A stretch of 64,000 bases of DNA from Desulfosudis oleivorans (lineage in GTDB: Bacteria > Desulfobacterota > Desulfobacteria > Desulfobacterales > SURF-7): positions 62,001-126,000 of the forward strand of contig DYJC01000015.1 of the NCBI GenBank assembly GCA_020723305.1, given 5' to 3'. Position 1 is the stretch's first letter. Every line of letters starts with the position of its first letter. This document shows, piece by piece, positions 35,848 to 45,212 of this stretch. The notes beneath the pieces were generated by a model. The model had not been told where the DNA came from. It saw nothing but the letters and a program-made list of their open reading frames with translations, and ran no database searches. Made by a program: the position numbers and the translations under genes.

Positions 35848-36764
35848 GCACCATGGCAGACGCTATCGATCCAGCCACCCGCTTTGCAAAGACTGACTTT
35901 GTCATCCGCAAGGAACGCATTCAAGCCATTTCAAAAGCACTGTTTCTGATCATGGTCGTGATCATGATTATCCCCCTGCTGTCCATTATTGCATACCTGG
36001 TCTATCATGCGATGCCTTCCCTGAACTGGGAGTTTCTGATCGAGGCGCCCAAAAAGGGCATGAGTGAAGGCGGGATCTGGCCGGCCTTTGTCGGTACGCT
36101 GTATCTTGTGGTTATTTCCCTTGCCATTGCCGCGCCGATCGGTGTCTTTGCCGCCATCTATCTGAACGAGTACGCAAAGGAAAACTGGTTTAACCGTATC
36201 ATCCACCTGGCTGTCATCAATCTGGCCGGCGTACCCAGTATCGTGCATGCCCTGTTCGGGCTGGGTGCATTTGTATATGCCGCCCAATTCGGCTATTCCA
36301 TCATATCCGCTTCACTTACGCTGGCGATTATGACGCTTCCGGTGATTATTGCCAGCACACGGGAAGCCCTGGCTTCCGTTCCCGCATCGTTTCGCGAAGC
36401 CTGCTGGAATGTCGGAGCCACGCGCTGGCAGACGATCCGTGCGATTGTACTCCCCAATTCCATCAGCGGCATTCTGACCGGTATCATTTTGCAGGTGAGC
36501 CGGGCGGCCGGGGAAACCGCACCGATCATGTTTACCGGCGCCGTATTTTATAAAGCAGTGGCCCGCGGCGAACTTTTTCCTTATTATTTAAACGAGCAAT
36601 GCATGGCTCTTTCCATGCACCTTTACACGATTTCCACCCAGGTACCCAATGTAAAGGAATCCATTCCTTACGCCACAGCAGTCGTTTTGCTCTGTTCGGT
36701 TCTGGTCGTCAATGCCAGTGCCATTGCTCTGCGTGTCTGGCTGCGCAATCACAAGAAATGGTAA
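35844..36764 (+). CDS. pstA: phosphate ABC transporter permease PstA (second system)
   Basis: 306 residues, six helices. PstA landmarks: APIGVFAAIYLNEYAKENW, AGVPSIVHALFGLGAF and the EAA loop REACWNVGATRWQTIRAIVLP. It is translationally coupled to PstC by overlap (ATGA type). Two different ATPase genes follow instead of one, so its EAA loop and that of PstC may each contact a different ATPase subunit. Confidence 0.93.
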   Translation: MSTMADAIDPATRFAKTDFVIRKERIQAISKALFLIMVVIMIIPLLSIIAYLVYHAMPSLNWEFLIEAPKKGMSEGGIWPAFVGTLYLVVISLAIAAPIGVFAAIYLNEYAKENWFNRIIHLAVINLAGVPSIVHALFGLGAFVYAAQFGYSIISASLTLAIMTLPVIIASTREALASVPASFREACWNVGATRWQTIRAIVLPNSISGILTGIILQVSRAAGETAPIMFTGAVFYKAVARGELFPYYLNEQCMALSMHLYTISTQVPNVKESIPYATAVVLLCSVLVVNASAIALRVWLRNHKKW

Positions 36765-36770
36765 GAGGTT

Positions 36771-37535
36771 ATGGAGCAAACTACAAATACCATCGAAATT
36801 GAAGATCTGCGACTGGCCTATGGCGTGAAAGAAGTTCTTCACGGCGTGACCTTAAATATTCACCGCAATGAAATTTTCAGTATCATCGGTCCGGCCAAAT
36901 CCGGAAAAACTTCGTTTTTACGCTGCCTGAACCGTACGATTGATTTTATCAGCCAGGCCACGGTTTCCGGAACCATCCGGGTGGATGGGGAAGATATCCT
37001 CCGTTTAAAAGATATTTACCATCTGCGCCGTAAAATCGGGATGGTCGCACCTCTGCCGGTTGGATTACCTTTGAGCATCTTCGACAACGTGGCTTTTGCC
37101 CCTCGTTGCGCCGGGCTCACCCAGAAGACGGATCTGGCCGAAATCGTGGAACGCTGCCTGAAACAGGCGGCCCTTTGGGATGAAGTGAAAGACCGCCTGA
37201 ACACCTTGGGTACCGCTCTGTCCGGCGGCCAGCAGCAGCGTCTGACCATTGCCCGCGCATTGTCCCATCAACCCGAAATTCTATGTCTGGATGAATTTTC
37301 AATCGCCATCGATCCGGTAACCACCATGCGCATCGAGGATGTACTGAAGGAGCTGCGCAAGGAGATCACCATCATTCTGGTAACCAACCTGACGCAACAG
37401 GCCCGCCGTCTGGCGGATCGCACCATGTTTCTCCTGAATGGTGATTGTATCGAAATTGATCGCACGGAAATTATTTTTTCCGATACGCCTGGAAACCGCA
37501 AGACATATGAGTATGTAAATGGAATATTTGGTTAG
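36771..37535 (+). CDS. divergent PstB paralogue A: intact signature, lost Q-loop Gln and switch His
   Basis: 254 residues with clear PstB ancestry. Walker A is GPAKSGKTS (functional form). The Q-loop reads GMVAPLPVGLP, where working PstB has GMVFQKPNP, so the Gln is gone. Signature [15 protein letters not shown] is intact. Walker B is CLDEFSIAIDP (Glu kept, Pro replaced by Phe, D-loop changed). The switch position is VTNLTQQAR, with Asn for His. In an ABC dimer its own nucleotide site should not hydrolyse ATP well, but its signature can complete the site of a partner. The partner is likely the next gene, five bases downstream. Confidence 0.9.
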   Translation: MEQTTNTIEIEDLRLAYGVKEVLHGVTLNIHRNEIFSIIGPAKSGKTSFLRCLNRTIDFISQATVSGTIRVDGEDILRLKDIYHLRRKIGMVAPLPVGLPLSIFDNVAFAPRCAGLTQKTDLAEIVERCLKQAALWDEVKDRLNTLGTALSGGQQQRLTIARALSHQPEILCLDEFSIAIDPVTTMRIEDVLKELRKEITIILVTNLTQQARRLADRTMFLLNGDCIEIDRTEIIFSDTPGNRKTYEYVNGIFG

Positions 37536-37540
37536 CGCTT

Positions 37541-38320
37541 ATGCAATCTGAGAGCATGCAATTGTGTATTCAGACCCGGAACCTGAATCTCTGGTATGGA
37601 CAGTTCCAGGCCCTGAAGGATGTTAACATTGATGTAAGGCATGGCCTGATCACCTCCCTGATTGGCCCAAGCGGTTGCGGAAAGACCACGCTTCTTCGCT
37701 GTTTTAACCGCATCAATGAACGTTTCAGCTACGTCCGGACAAAAGGGGAAATCAAGGTTCTGGGGAAAAATATTTATGATCCGGATGTTTCTCTGATCGA
37801 ATTGCGAAAATCGGTTGGAATGGTTTTTCAGCGCCCGAATCCCGTGCCGATATCCGTTTACGAAAACATCGTGTTCGGATTGCGCATTCACAATCGATTT
37901 GGCGTATTCCAAAAGAATCAATTGGATGAGATTGTCGAAAAATCGTTGATCGAGGTCGGCCTGTGGAAAGACCTCAAGGACCGCCTGAAAGTGAAAGCAA
38001 CCTCGTTGCAGCTGGAACAGCAGCAGAAGCTTTGTATCGCACGCCTTCTGCCGCTGAAGCCCGAAGTCATTTTAATGGACGAACCCTGTTCCGCTCTCGA
38101 TGTCGAAGGAACGCGCGCCATCGAGGACCTGATGTACAATCTGCGCGGACACTATACCATTGTGATTGTAACCCATAACATGGCCCAGGCCAGACGCACC
38201 AGCGATGAATGTATCTTCATGCTGCTGGGGGAAAAGATCGAACACGACCGAACCGAGAATCTGTTCCTGAATCCCCGTGATCCCAGAACAGCCGAATACA
38301 TCGAGGGACGTTATGGATGA
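37541..38320 (+). CDS. divergent PstB paralogue B: intact catalytic motifs, degenerate signature
   Basis: 259 residues. Walker A GPSGCGKTTLLRCFNR, Q-loop MVFQRPNPVP, Walker [14 protein letters not shown] and switch His IVIVTHNMAQARR are all normal. The signature is ruined: TSLQLEQQQKLCIARLL where PstB has [17 protein letters not shown], so Ser-Gly-Gly is lost. Its active-site half can work only with a signature supplied by another subunit, and paralogue A upstream has an intact one. The start is ATG 37541 or 37556; the second is nearer the family start. It closes the operon. Confidence 0.9.
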   Translation: MQSESMQLCIQTRNLNLWYGQFQALKDVNIDVRHGLITSLIGPSGCGKTTLLRCFNRINERFSYVRTKGEIKVLGKNIYDPDVSLIELRKSVGMVFQRPNPVPISVYENIVFGLRIHNRFGVFQKNQLDEIVEKSLIEVGLWKDLKDRLKVKATSLQLEQQQKLCIARLLPLKPEVILMDEPCSALDVEGTRAIEDLMYNLRGHYTIVIVTHNMAQARRTSDECIFMLLGEKIEHDRTENLFLNPRDPRTAEYIEGRYG

Positions 38321-38380
38321 GATGATTTTTCAAGGTTTCCTGCCCTTACACGCTTGACCCACCCCTTTTATTCAAATCTA

Positions 38381-38409
38381 TTGACACACAAATACCTTTC
38401 ACATATATT
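38381..38409 (+). promoter_or_regulatory. sigma-70 type promoter of the ACT-liv-paaK block
   Basis: TTGACA (38381-38386), 17 bases, TATATT (38404-38409). The spacer and flanks are nearly identical to the promoter at 45213-45241 before motA. It lies about 105 bases upstream of the ACT protein gene. Confidence 0.75.
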
Positions 38410-38515
38410 CAACCCCAAAAAAAGCAGGGGCTTATCCTTAGAGCTCTGCTTTCTGGAAACACGGCTTTTGTCCAAGCAATAATAATGTATTAAAAAGCAT
38501 AAGGTGGATATTCAA

Positions 38516-38947
38516 ATGAAAGTCAGACAGGTTTCGGTTTTCCTGGAAAACAGGTCCGGAAGGCTGGCCAAAATTACAACCGCCCTTGGAAATGCGGGCA
38601 TCAACATCCGGGCCATGTCCCTTGCCGATACATCGGATTTCGGCATTCTGCGCATGGTGATGACGGACACGGAAAGAGCGGTTTCTTTACTGAAGGATCA
38701 TGGCTGTACGGTCCGTGTCACGGAAGTTCTTGCAGTGGCCATCCCGGACATGCCGGGGGCTTTGGGCAAACTGCTGTCCATTCTGGAAAACGCCGGATTG
38801 AATCTGGAATATGTGTATGTGTTCATCCAAAAAAGTCCGGATGAAGCCGTGCTGATTTTCCAGTTTGACGATATCAATAAGGCGTTGAAAACGCTTCTAG
38901 ACAACAACATCACTGTCCTGAATGAAAAGACAGTGCTGGGGATGTAG
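38516..38947 (+). CDS. tandem ACT-domain protein
   Basis: 143 residues from ATG 38516 (AAGGTGGA upstream). Two ACT domains: residues 1-65 (VRQVSVFLENRSGRLAKITTALGNAGINIRAMSLAD) and 70-140 (VAIPDMPGALGKLLSILENAGLNLEYVYVF). ACT domains bind amino acids. Stand-alone tandem ACT proteins of this kind sit next to indolepyruvate:ferredoxin oxidoreductase or PaaK genes in many anaerobes. Here the protein precedes the liv transporter and paaK, which suggests it senses an amino acid and modulates this pathway. Confidence 0.88.
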   Translation: MKVRQVSVFLENRSGRLAKITTALGNAGINIRAMSLADTSDFGILRMVMTDTERAVSLLKDHGCTVRVTEVLAVAIPDMPGALGKLLSILENAGLNLEYVYVFIQKSPDEAVLIFQFDDINKALKTLLDNNITVLNEKTVLGM

Positions 38948-39050
38948 CGGGATAACATCCCGGAATAGCAGATGAGACTCTTGATATATCGTTTTCGGCA
39001 AAGGGTAATATGATATTCAATCAACACCAAAATGCAGGGAGGAAAACAAC

Positions 39051-40202
39051 GTGAAAAAGAGAAGTGTATTTTTACTGGCCGCTTTGGCAATGGTTTTAAG
39101 CTTTTCATCCGCAATTACAGCAATGGCAGAGGACATTCATGTGGGCTGCATCTTTGCCATAACCGGAAAAGCCTCCTGGCTTGGGGAACCGGAAAGAAAC
39201 ACGGCGGAAATGGTTGCAAAAAAAATCAATGCAGCCGGCGGCATCAACGGCAAAAAACTGGTACTGCATATCGAGGATGATCAGGGAGACAATACCCAGG
39301 CAGTCAACGCGGTTAATAAGCTGATCAAAAAGGACAAAGTCTGCGCAATCATCGGACCGTCCACCAGCGGAACCAGTATGGCTGTTGTTCCGATTGTACA
39401 GGAAGCCAAAATTCCTTTGCTTTCCTGTGCGGGTGCCGCTGTAATCGTAGAACCTGCCTCGGAGCGGAAATGGGTTTTCAAGACACCCCAGAAGGACAGC
39501 GATTGCGTCAAAAGAATATATGATCATATGAAGGGAAAAGGGATTAAGGACATCGGCATCATCTCCTCCACCAGCGGCTTTGGCGACGCCGGCAGGAACC
39601 AGTTAAAGAAAATCGCAGCAGAATACGGCATCAACATTGTTGCGGATGAAACCTATGATCCAACAGCAACCGATATGACGGCCCAGTTGGTTAAAATCAA
39701 AAATGCAGGCGCACAGGCAGTGGTGAACTGGTCCATAGAACCGGCCCAGGCGATTGTCCCCCAGAACATAAAACAACTGAAACTGACCATCCCTCTTTAT
39801 CAGAGTCACGGATTCGGTAATTTAAAATACGCCGCAGCTGCCGGTGAAGCCGGTGAAGGCCTTATTTTCCCGGCAGGCAGATTGCTGGCTGTGGATACTG
39901 TGGCGGATGATCATCCCCAGAAAAAAGTTCTTGTGGACTACCGGAACGAATATGAAAGCACTTACAAGGACAAAGTCAGCACCTTTGGCGGCCATGCCTA
40001 TGATGCGCTGTATATTCTCACCAATGCCATGAAAAAAGTCGGCGATGACCCGGCCAAAATCCGGGATGAAATCGAAAAAACCGAATTTGTCGGTACAGCC
40101 GGAATTTTCAAGTTTTCCCCGACAGATCATTGCGGATTGGATAAAACCGCTTTTGAGATGTTGACTGTAAAGAACGGAAAGTTTGTCGTTCTCACGGAAT
40201 AA
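39051..40202 (+). CDS. livK: periplasmic branched-chain amino-acid-type binding protein (LivK family)
   Basis: 383 residues with signal peptide (KKRSVFLLAALAMVLSFSSAITAMAE). The mature part is a type I periplasmic binding protein of the leucine/isoleucine/valine class: HVGCIFAITGKASWLGEPERNTAEM, AIIGPSTSGTSMAVVPI, and YDPTATDMTAQLVKIKNAGAQAVV. It captures the ligand for LivHMGF encoded directly downstream. Given the neighbouring phenylacetate-CoA ligase, the ligand may be an aromatic acid or amino acid rather than leucine. The substrate is inferred from context. Confidence 0.9.
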   Translation: MKKRSVFLLAALAMVLSFSSAITAMAEDIHVGCIFAITGKASWLGEPERNTAEMVAKKINAAGGINGKKLVLHIEDDQGDNTQAVNAVNKLIKKDKVCAIIGPSTSGTSMAVVPIVQEAKIPLLSCAGAAVIVEPASERKWVFKTPQKDSDCVKRIYDHMKGKGIKDIGIISSTSGFGDAGRNQLKKIAAEYGINIVADETYDPTATDMTAQLVKIKNAGAQAVVNWSIEPAQAIVPQNIKQLKLTIPLYQSHGFGNLKYAAAAGEAGEGLIFPAGRLLAVDTVADDHPQKKVLVDYRNEYESTYKDKVSTFGGHAYDALYILTNAMKKVGDDPAKIRDEIEKTEFVGTAGIFKFSPTDHCGLDKTAFEMLTVKNGKFVVLTE

Positions 40203-40359
40203 TTTTTGGTTTATGATCTTTTGATCTTTTTACTGTCCGCTGTCGATGATATGGATTCAACATGATCCGGTTATTGACAGCGGACACATTTTATTAAAAT
40301 CTCTCTTTTTTTATCCGGTGCTGAAAAAACAGATCCGGAAAAACATCACAGGCAGGGCC

Positions 40360-41259
40360 ATGACGGAAAGCACCATTTCGGATATCCTTCAATTCATGTT
40401 CATGGGGATTCAACGGGGCTGTATTTATGCCCTGGCGGCGATCGGATTCAACATGATTTACAACGCCACCGGGATCATCAATTTTGCCCAGGGTGAATTT
40501 GTAGTGATCGGCGGCCTGATGATGGTGACGCTGACCATGACATGGAATCTTCCCATCCCGCTTGCCTTTCTGCTCACAACAGCCTTTGTCACACTCATCG
40601 GCATCGCTATGGAACGGTTCACGATCAATCCTGTCAAACACCCGACAGTGCTTCGATTGATCATCATCACCATCGCGGTTTCCATTATCATAAAAGGCGC
40701 TGCCATGTGTTTCTGGGGAAAGAACTCGCATTTCATGAGACATTTTTCCAGCGCCGAGACCCTTGACTTTTACGGAGCCACGATTCTTCCCCAGACCATA
40801 TGGATTATCGGAATCCTGCTGTTCATCGTGGCCGGGTATATTTTTTTCTTCAACTACACCATGACCGGAAAATGCATGCGTGCCTGTGCCATCAATAGGG
40901 ATGCTGCACGCCTTGCCGGCATCAATGACCGGAAAATGGTAATGCTTTCCTTTGCATTATCCGCAGGAATCGGGGCCATTGCCGGCATCATCATCACACC
41001 GATCATTCAAATGGATTATGCCCGTGGAGCCCTGCTTGGAATCAAAGGATTCGGAGCGGCTGTTCTGGGGGGGCTCGGCAACAGCATGGGAGCCATTATC
41101 GCAGGCGTGCTGATCGGCGTGCTGGAGGCCCTGGCAGCCGGTTATATTTCATCCCACTATATGGACGCCATCGCCCTGATCATTCTTTTACTGGTTCTGT
41201 TTGTCCGCCCGAGCGGCCTGTTTGGAAGTTCCGAAGCCATGAGATTAAAAGAGTTCTAA
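40360..41259 (+). CDS. livH: branched-chain-type ABC permease LivH
   Basis: About 299 residues from ATG 40360; the longer frame adds a hydrophilic stretch without a ribosome site. It has eight or so membrane helices and family landmarks: RGCIYALAAIGFNMIYNATGIINFAQGEF at the start, AARLAGINDRKMVMLSFALSAGIGAIAG (EAA-like loop), and GFGAAVLGGLGNSMGAI. It forms the channel with LivM, whose gene starts three bases after. Confidence 0.93.
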   Translation: MTESTISDILQFMFMGIQRGCIYALAAIGFNMIYNATGIINFAQGEFVVIGGLMMVTLTMTWNLPIPLAFLLTTAFVTLIGIAMERFTINPVKHPTVLRLIIITIAVSIIIKGAAMCFWGKNSHFMRHFSSAETLDFYGATILPQTIWIIGILLFIVAGYIFFFNYTMTGKCMRACAINRDAARLAGINDRKMVMLSFALSAGIGAIAGIIITPIIQMDYARGALLGIKGFGAAVLGGLGNSMGAIIAGVLIGVLEALAAGYISSHYMDAIALIILLLVLFVRPSGLFGSSEAMRLKEF

Positions 41260-41262
41260 CGT

Positions 41263-42279
41263 ATGAAAATAAAAGATTATATCGGCATCGGAATTCTGAT
41301 CATCGTTATCGCAGCCATGCCGGATCTGGTGGGAAATGATTACTATCTGGGTGTTCTCATATTTACGGCCTTCAATTGCCTGACATGTACGGGACTCTGC
41401 CTTCTGATGGGATACACCGGTCAGATATCCATCGGTCATGGTGCGTTCATTGCCATCGGTGCCTATTCATCCGCCATACTCACCACCAAACTGGGCTGGT
41501 CGCCATGGACGGCCATGGGGTGCGGCGTACTTCTTGCCGCCATCACGGCTGTTATTGTGGGTATCCCGACCATGAGACTGAAGGGCCATTATCTTGCCAT
41601 GGCCACCCTGGGATTTGCCTCCATTGTCCATATTGTTTCCGTCGCTGCCGTGGATGTAACCGGCGGCCCATCCGGAATCTCCGGCATCCCCCGCTTGCAG
41701 ATTTTCGGCTTTGCCCTGAATTCGGATACACGCAATTTTTACTTCAGTTGGGGAGTTGTGGTCGTGGGGTTGTATCTGGCCGTTAATCTGATTCATTCCC
41801 GGGTGGGAAGAGGTTTGCAGGCCATTCACGGAAGTGAGGACGCTGCCTCGTCCCTGGGAGTGAACATTGCCGTGGATAAAATCAAGATTCTTGTATTAAG
41901 CGCGATTTATGCCTCTATCAGCGGCAGTCTTTACGCTCATTATGTCCTTTATATCGATCCGGGACCGTTTGACATCATGCATTCCGTTCTGCTGGTCACC
42001 ATGGTGGCGGTGGGCGGCCTGCACAACATATGGGGCGCAATTACCGGAGCGGTTCTGCTTTCGCTGTTACCGGAATTTTTATCTTTCCTGTCCGAATATC
42101 TACAGGGAATCGGCATCCGGTATCAGACAGACTATGATACCCTGATCTACGGCAGTATCCTTTTGCTGATCATGCTTTTTTTACCCGAAGGCTTGTTTGA
42201 AGGTCTCAGCCGATCGCTGAAATCAATTTCCGGTTTCAGGGGGAAATTGGCCGGGAGGAGTTCGGAACGTGCAGACTAA
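41263..42279 (+). CDS. livM: branched-chain-type ABC permease LivM
   Basis: 338 residues, about nine membrane helices. Landmarks: LLMGYTGQISIGHGAFIAIGAYSSA, PTMRLKGHYLAMATLGFASIVHI and VGRGLQAIHGSEDAASSLGVNIAVDKIKILVLSAI (EAA loop), then VAVGGLHNIWGAITGAVLL. Partner of LivH. Its 3' end overlaps livG by 11 bases. Confidence 0.93.
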   Translation: MKIKDYIGIGILIIVIAAMPDLVGNDYYLGVLIFTAFNCLTCTGLCLLMGYTGQISIGHGAFIAIGAYSSAILTTKLGWSPWTAMGCGVLLAAITAVIVGIPTMRLKGHYLAMATLGFASIVHIVSVAAVDVTGGPSGISGIPRLQIFGFALNSDTRNFYFSWGVVVVGLYLAVNLIHSRVGRGLQAIHGSEDAASSLGVNIAVDKIKILVLSAIYASISGSLYAHYVLYIDPGPFDIMHSVLLVTMVAVGGLHNIWGAITGAVLLSLLPEFLSFLSEYLQGIGIRYQTDYDTLIYGSILLLIMLFLPEGLFEGLSRSLKSISGFRGKLAGRSSERAD

Positions 42280-43030
42280 CATCCTCAAACTCGATTGTTT
42301 GCGAAAAACATTCGGTGGAGTCGTTGCCGTGGACGACCTGAGCCTTTCTTTCAACAAAGGTGAAGTGACCTCCCTCATCGGTCCGAACGGAGCCGGCAAG
42401 ACCACTGTTTTCAATCTGATCACCGGATTTTTAAAACCGACTTCCGGAAAAATCAATTTTAATGATACGGAATTGAACCATAAAAAACCGCATGTGATCG
42501 CTGCCATGGGAATCGGAAGAACCTTTCAGAATGTCCAGGTTTTTTCAAACATGACGGTTCTTGAAAACGTAATGGTCGGCCGGCATTTGAGATCCCGGAG
42601 CGGCATGTTTTTTTCATCCATTCTGCCGCCCATGCTGCGTGGGGAAGAAAAACGGATTCGAAGCTCGGCAAAAGAACGGCTCGCGTTGCTAGGTTTGGAT
42701 CAATATGCCGATGTTCCTGCAGGAAGCCTGCCGCTGGGGAATCAACGCATGCTGGAAATTGCAAGAGCGCTGGCCCTGGAACCTACGCTTCTTTTTCTGG
42801 ATGAACCGGCTTCCGGATTAAATGCGCGTGAAACAGTGGTCATGGGAAGACTGATCCAGAAGATCAAGTCGATGAATATCACGGTGGTTCTGGTTGAACA
42901 CGATATGGAACTGGTTATGGACATCTCCGACAAGGTGGCGGTAATCAACTTCGGCAAACTGATTGCTGAAGGAACGCCCAACGAGGTTCAACTCAATCCC
43001 GATGTCATAAACGCCTATTTAGGAACGTAA
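42269..43030 (+). CDS. livG: branched-chain-type ABC ATPase LivG
   Basis: 253 residues. Walker A GPNGAGKTTVFNLITG, Q-loop IGRTFQNVQVFSNMTVLENVM, signature LPLGNQRMLEIARALA (LivG-type variant of the signature), Walker B LLFLDEPASGLNARET and switch His VVLVEHDMELVM. It starts with GTG inside livM, after GGGAGGAG. One of the two ATPases of the importer. Confidence 0.94.
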   Translation: MQTNILKLDCLRKTFGGVVAVDDLSLSFNKGEVTSLIGPNGAGKTTVFNLITGFLKPTSGKINFNDTELNHKKPHVIAAMGIGRTFQNVQVFSNMTVLENVMVGRHLRSRSGMFFSSILPPMLRGEEKRIRSSAKERLALLGLDQYADVPAGSLPLGNQRMLEIARALALEPTLLFLDEPASGLNARETVVMGRLIQKIKSMNITVVLVEHDMELVMDISDKVAVINFGKLIAEGTPNEVQLNPDVINAYLGT

Positions 43031-43034
43031 TCCG

Positions 43035-43772
43035 ATGCTTCGTCTGGTCAATGTCAATGGTTATTACGGCCTGGTGCATGTATTGAAAAACGTATCCATG
43101 CATATTGACGAAGGTGAAATTGTCACTATGCTAGGCGCCAATGGTGCCGGGAAAACAACTACCCTCCGAGTCATCAGCGGCCTCCAGCCGGTGAAGGGTG
43201 GAAAAATTTTCTACCAGGACAAAGAAATTACAGGCGTCCCTCCTGAAAAACTGGTTGAGCTTGGTATTGCTCATGTGCCCGAAGGCCGGCAGATTTTCCG
43301 CCCCATGTCCGTGTATGAAAACCTCGAGTTGGGCGGACACATCATCTATAAACGTTACGGCAAGGCCCAATTGAAAAGCGACATCAATGGGATGTTCGAA
43401 TTGTTTCCCATATTAAAACAAAGACAAAATCAATTTGCAGGAACCCTGAGCGGTGGAGAACAGCAGATGCTGGCCATTGCCATGGCGCTGATGGCCAGAC
43501 CCAAGTTGCTGCTCCTGGATGAACCCTCCATGGGGCTGGCGCCCATGATCATCAAAGAAATTTTTAAACTCATTGCGCAGCTTCAGAAGGAGAGAAAACT
43601 TACCGTTTTACTGATTGAACAGAACGCAAACGCTGCCTTGAAAATCGCCGACCGGGGCTATGTGATTGAAACCGGAAGAATCGTGCTGGAAGAAAACGCG
43701 ACAGCATTGATGTCCAATCAGGAAGTAAAGCGGGCCTACCTGGGAAAAGACCAGAAGGAAATCTGGGAATGA
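43035..43772 (+). CDS. livF: branched-chain-type ABC ATPase LivF
   Basis: 245 residues. Walker A GANGAGKTTTLRVISG, LivF-type stretch IAHVPEGRQIFRPMSVYENLELGG, signature LSGGEQQMLAIAMALM, Walker B LLLLDEPSMGLAPMI and switch position LIEQNANAAL. The usual LivF replacement of His by Gln is present. Second ATPase of the importer, five bases after livG. Confidence 0.94.
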   Translation: MLRLVNVNGYYGLVHVLKNVSMHIDEGEIVTMLGANGAGKTTTLRVISGLQPVKGGKIFYQDKEITGVPPEKLVELGIAHVPEGRQIFRPMSVYENLELGGHIIYKRYGKAQLKSDINGMFELFPILKQRQNQFAGTLSGGEQQMLAIAMALMARPKLLLLDEPSMGLAPMIIKEIFKLIAQLQKERKLTVLLIEQNANAALKIADRGYVIETGRIVLEENATALMSNQEVKRAYLGKDQKEIWE

Positions 43773-43806
43773 TCGGATCAAACCATTTTTCAGCGGGGTG
43801 AAACAT

Positions 43807-45099
43807 ATGACTTTCTGGAACAAAAAAATCGAATGTATGGATCGACCGGAGATCGAACAGGTTCAACTGGAAAATTTACAGGCCACATTGAACCGGGTCT
43901 ATAAGAATGTACGTCACTACCGGAAGGTTTTCCGGGAAATCGATTTCATGCCCGAGGACCTGCAACACATCTCGGATATCAAGAAATTGCCGTTCATCAC
44001 AAGGAGGGATCTCAGCCTGAATTACCCTTATGATATGTTTGCCGTGCCATTGCGGGAAGTTGTCCGCCTTCACATGGCTTCCATCAACTTTGATGATCCC
44101 ATCGTGGTTGGTTTTACCCGCAACGATATTACAAGCTGGGGGGAACTGATTGCCCGCAATCTTACGGCCGTCGGAGTCACCAAGGACGATGTGGTTCAGA
44201 TTGCATTGACCTTCGGCATCACCACGGGACCTTTCGGCGTGCAGGTCGGAGCCGAACAGATCGGGGCGTCCGTGATCCCCATGTCTGCCCGGAAATTCGA
44301 GGACCAGGTCAAGATCATGCGGGATTTTCGAACCACGACCCTGGTTTCGACACCCACGGTTGCCATTGGTCTTGCCCGGATGATGGAAGAGATGGATGTT
44401 GATCCGAATAAACTTGCACTCAAGCATGCTATTTTAGGCTCCGAGCCATGGTCCGAATCCTCCCGTGCGCATATTGAATCAAAAATGCATATCACGGCAA
44501 CAGATACCTATGGCCTGACCGAACTGTTCGGCCCGGGAGTTGCGTGGGAATGCCCGGCAAAAAACGGACTGCATATTGCCGAGGATCATTTCCTGCCTGA
44601 AATCATCGATCCAATAACACTTGAAATCCTGCCTCCGGGATCTCTGGGCGAGCTTGTCCTGACATCCATTTCAAAACAAGCCTTCCCCCTGATTCGTTTC
44701 CGAACAGGAGACCTGACCAGAATCGACTACTCTCCCTGCGCTTGCGGAAGAACCCACTGCCGGATTTCAAGGATTTTTCAAAAATGTGATGATGTGGTTG
44801 TTGTTAAAGGGATAAGCATCACCCCGGAACAGATATCCCGGGTGCTTTCCAAAATAACCGGTGGACAGCCGGTTTTTCAACTGATGATCGAACAGGTCGA
44901 CAAGCTGGATCAACTGATCGTGCTGCTGGAGATATCAGACATCACCTTTTTTGATGAAATGAAAAAACAGAACATTCTGATCGAACGTCTGCACCGTGAA
45001 ATATCGGAATTTTTAGGCTGGGATGTCACTGTCAAACTGGTTGAACCAGGTACGTTTGATTCAAGCCGGAAGGTGCTCGACAAACGCATTTTTAAATAA
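43807..45099 (+). CDS. paaK: phenylacetate-CoA ligase family enzyme (PaaK)
   Basis: About 430 residues from ATG 43807 (GGGG upstream). An adenylate-forming enzyme with IKKLPFITRRDLSLNYPYDMFAVP, the ligase-family GLTELFGPGVAWECP active-site stretch, FRTGDLTRIDY, and the C-terminal CACGRTHCRISRIFQKCDDVVVVKGI, followed by PGTFDSSRKVLDKR. It would convert an arylacetate (or similar acid) to its CoA thioester with ATP. Its place after LivKHMGF and the ACT protein suggests use of aromatic amino-acid breakdown products or of the imported acid. Note the changed substrate-region serine stretch FGITTGPFGV; substrate not certain. Confidence 0.9.
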   Translation: MTFWNKKIECMDRPEIEQVQLENLQATLNRVYKNVRHYRKVFREIDFMPEDLQHISDIKKLPFITRRDLSLNYPYDMFAVPLREVVRLHMASINFDDPIVVGFTRNDITSWGELIARNLTAVGVTKDDVVQIALTFGITTGPFGVQVGAEQIGASVIPMSARKFEDQVKIMRDFRTTTLVSTPTVAIGLARMMEEMDVDPNKLALKHAILGSEPWSESSRAHIESKMHITATDTYGLTELFGPGVAWECPAKNGLHIAEDHFLPEIIDPITLEILPPGSLGELVLTSISKQAFPLIRFRTGDLTRIDYSPCACGRTHCRISRIFQKCDDVVVVKGISITPEQISRVLSKITGGQPVFQLMIEQVDKLDQLIVLLEISDITFFDEMKKQNILIERLHREISEFLGWDVTVKLVEPGTFDSSRKVLDKRIFK

Positions 45100-45212
45100 T
45101 GACGAATCAGTTCCGGATTGAACAATGCGGTGTTATATCCAGCTGACATGGTGATATCATTTTGCAATGAATGTAATCAAAACTGTTGAATAATCGAATT
45201 ATAATAATACTA

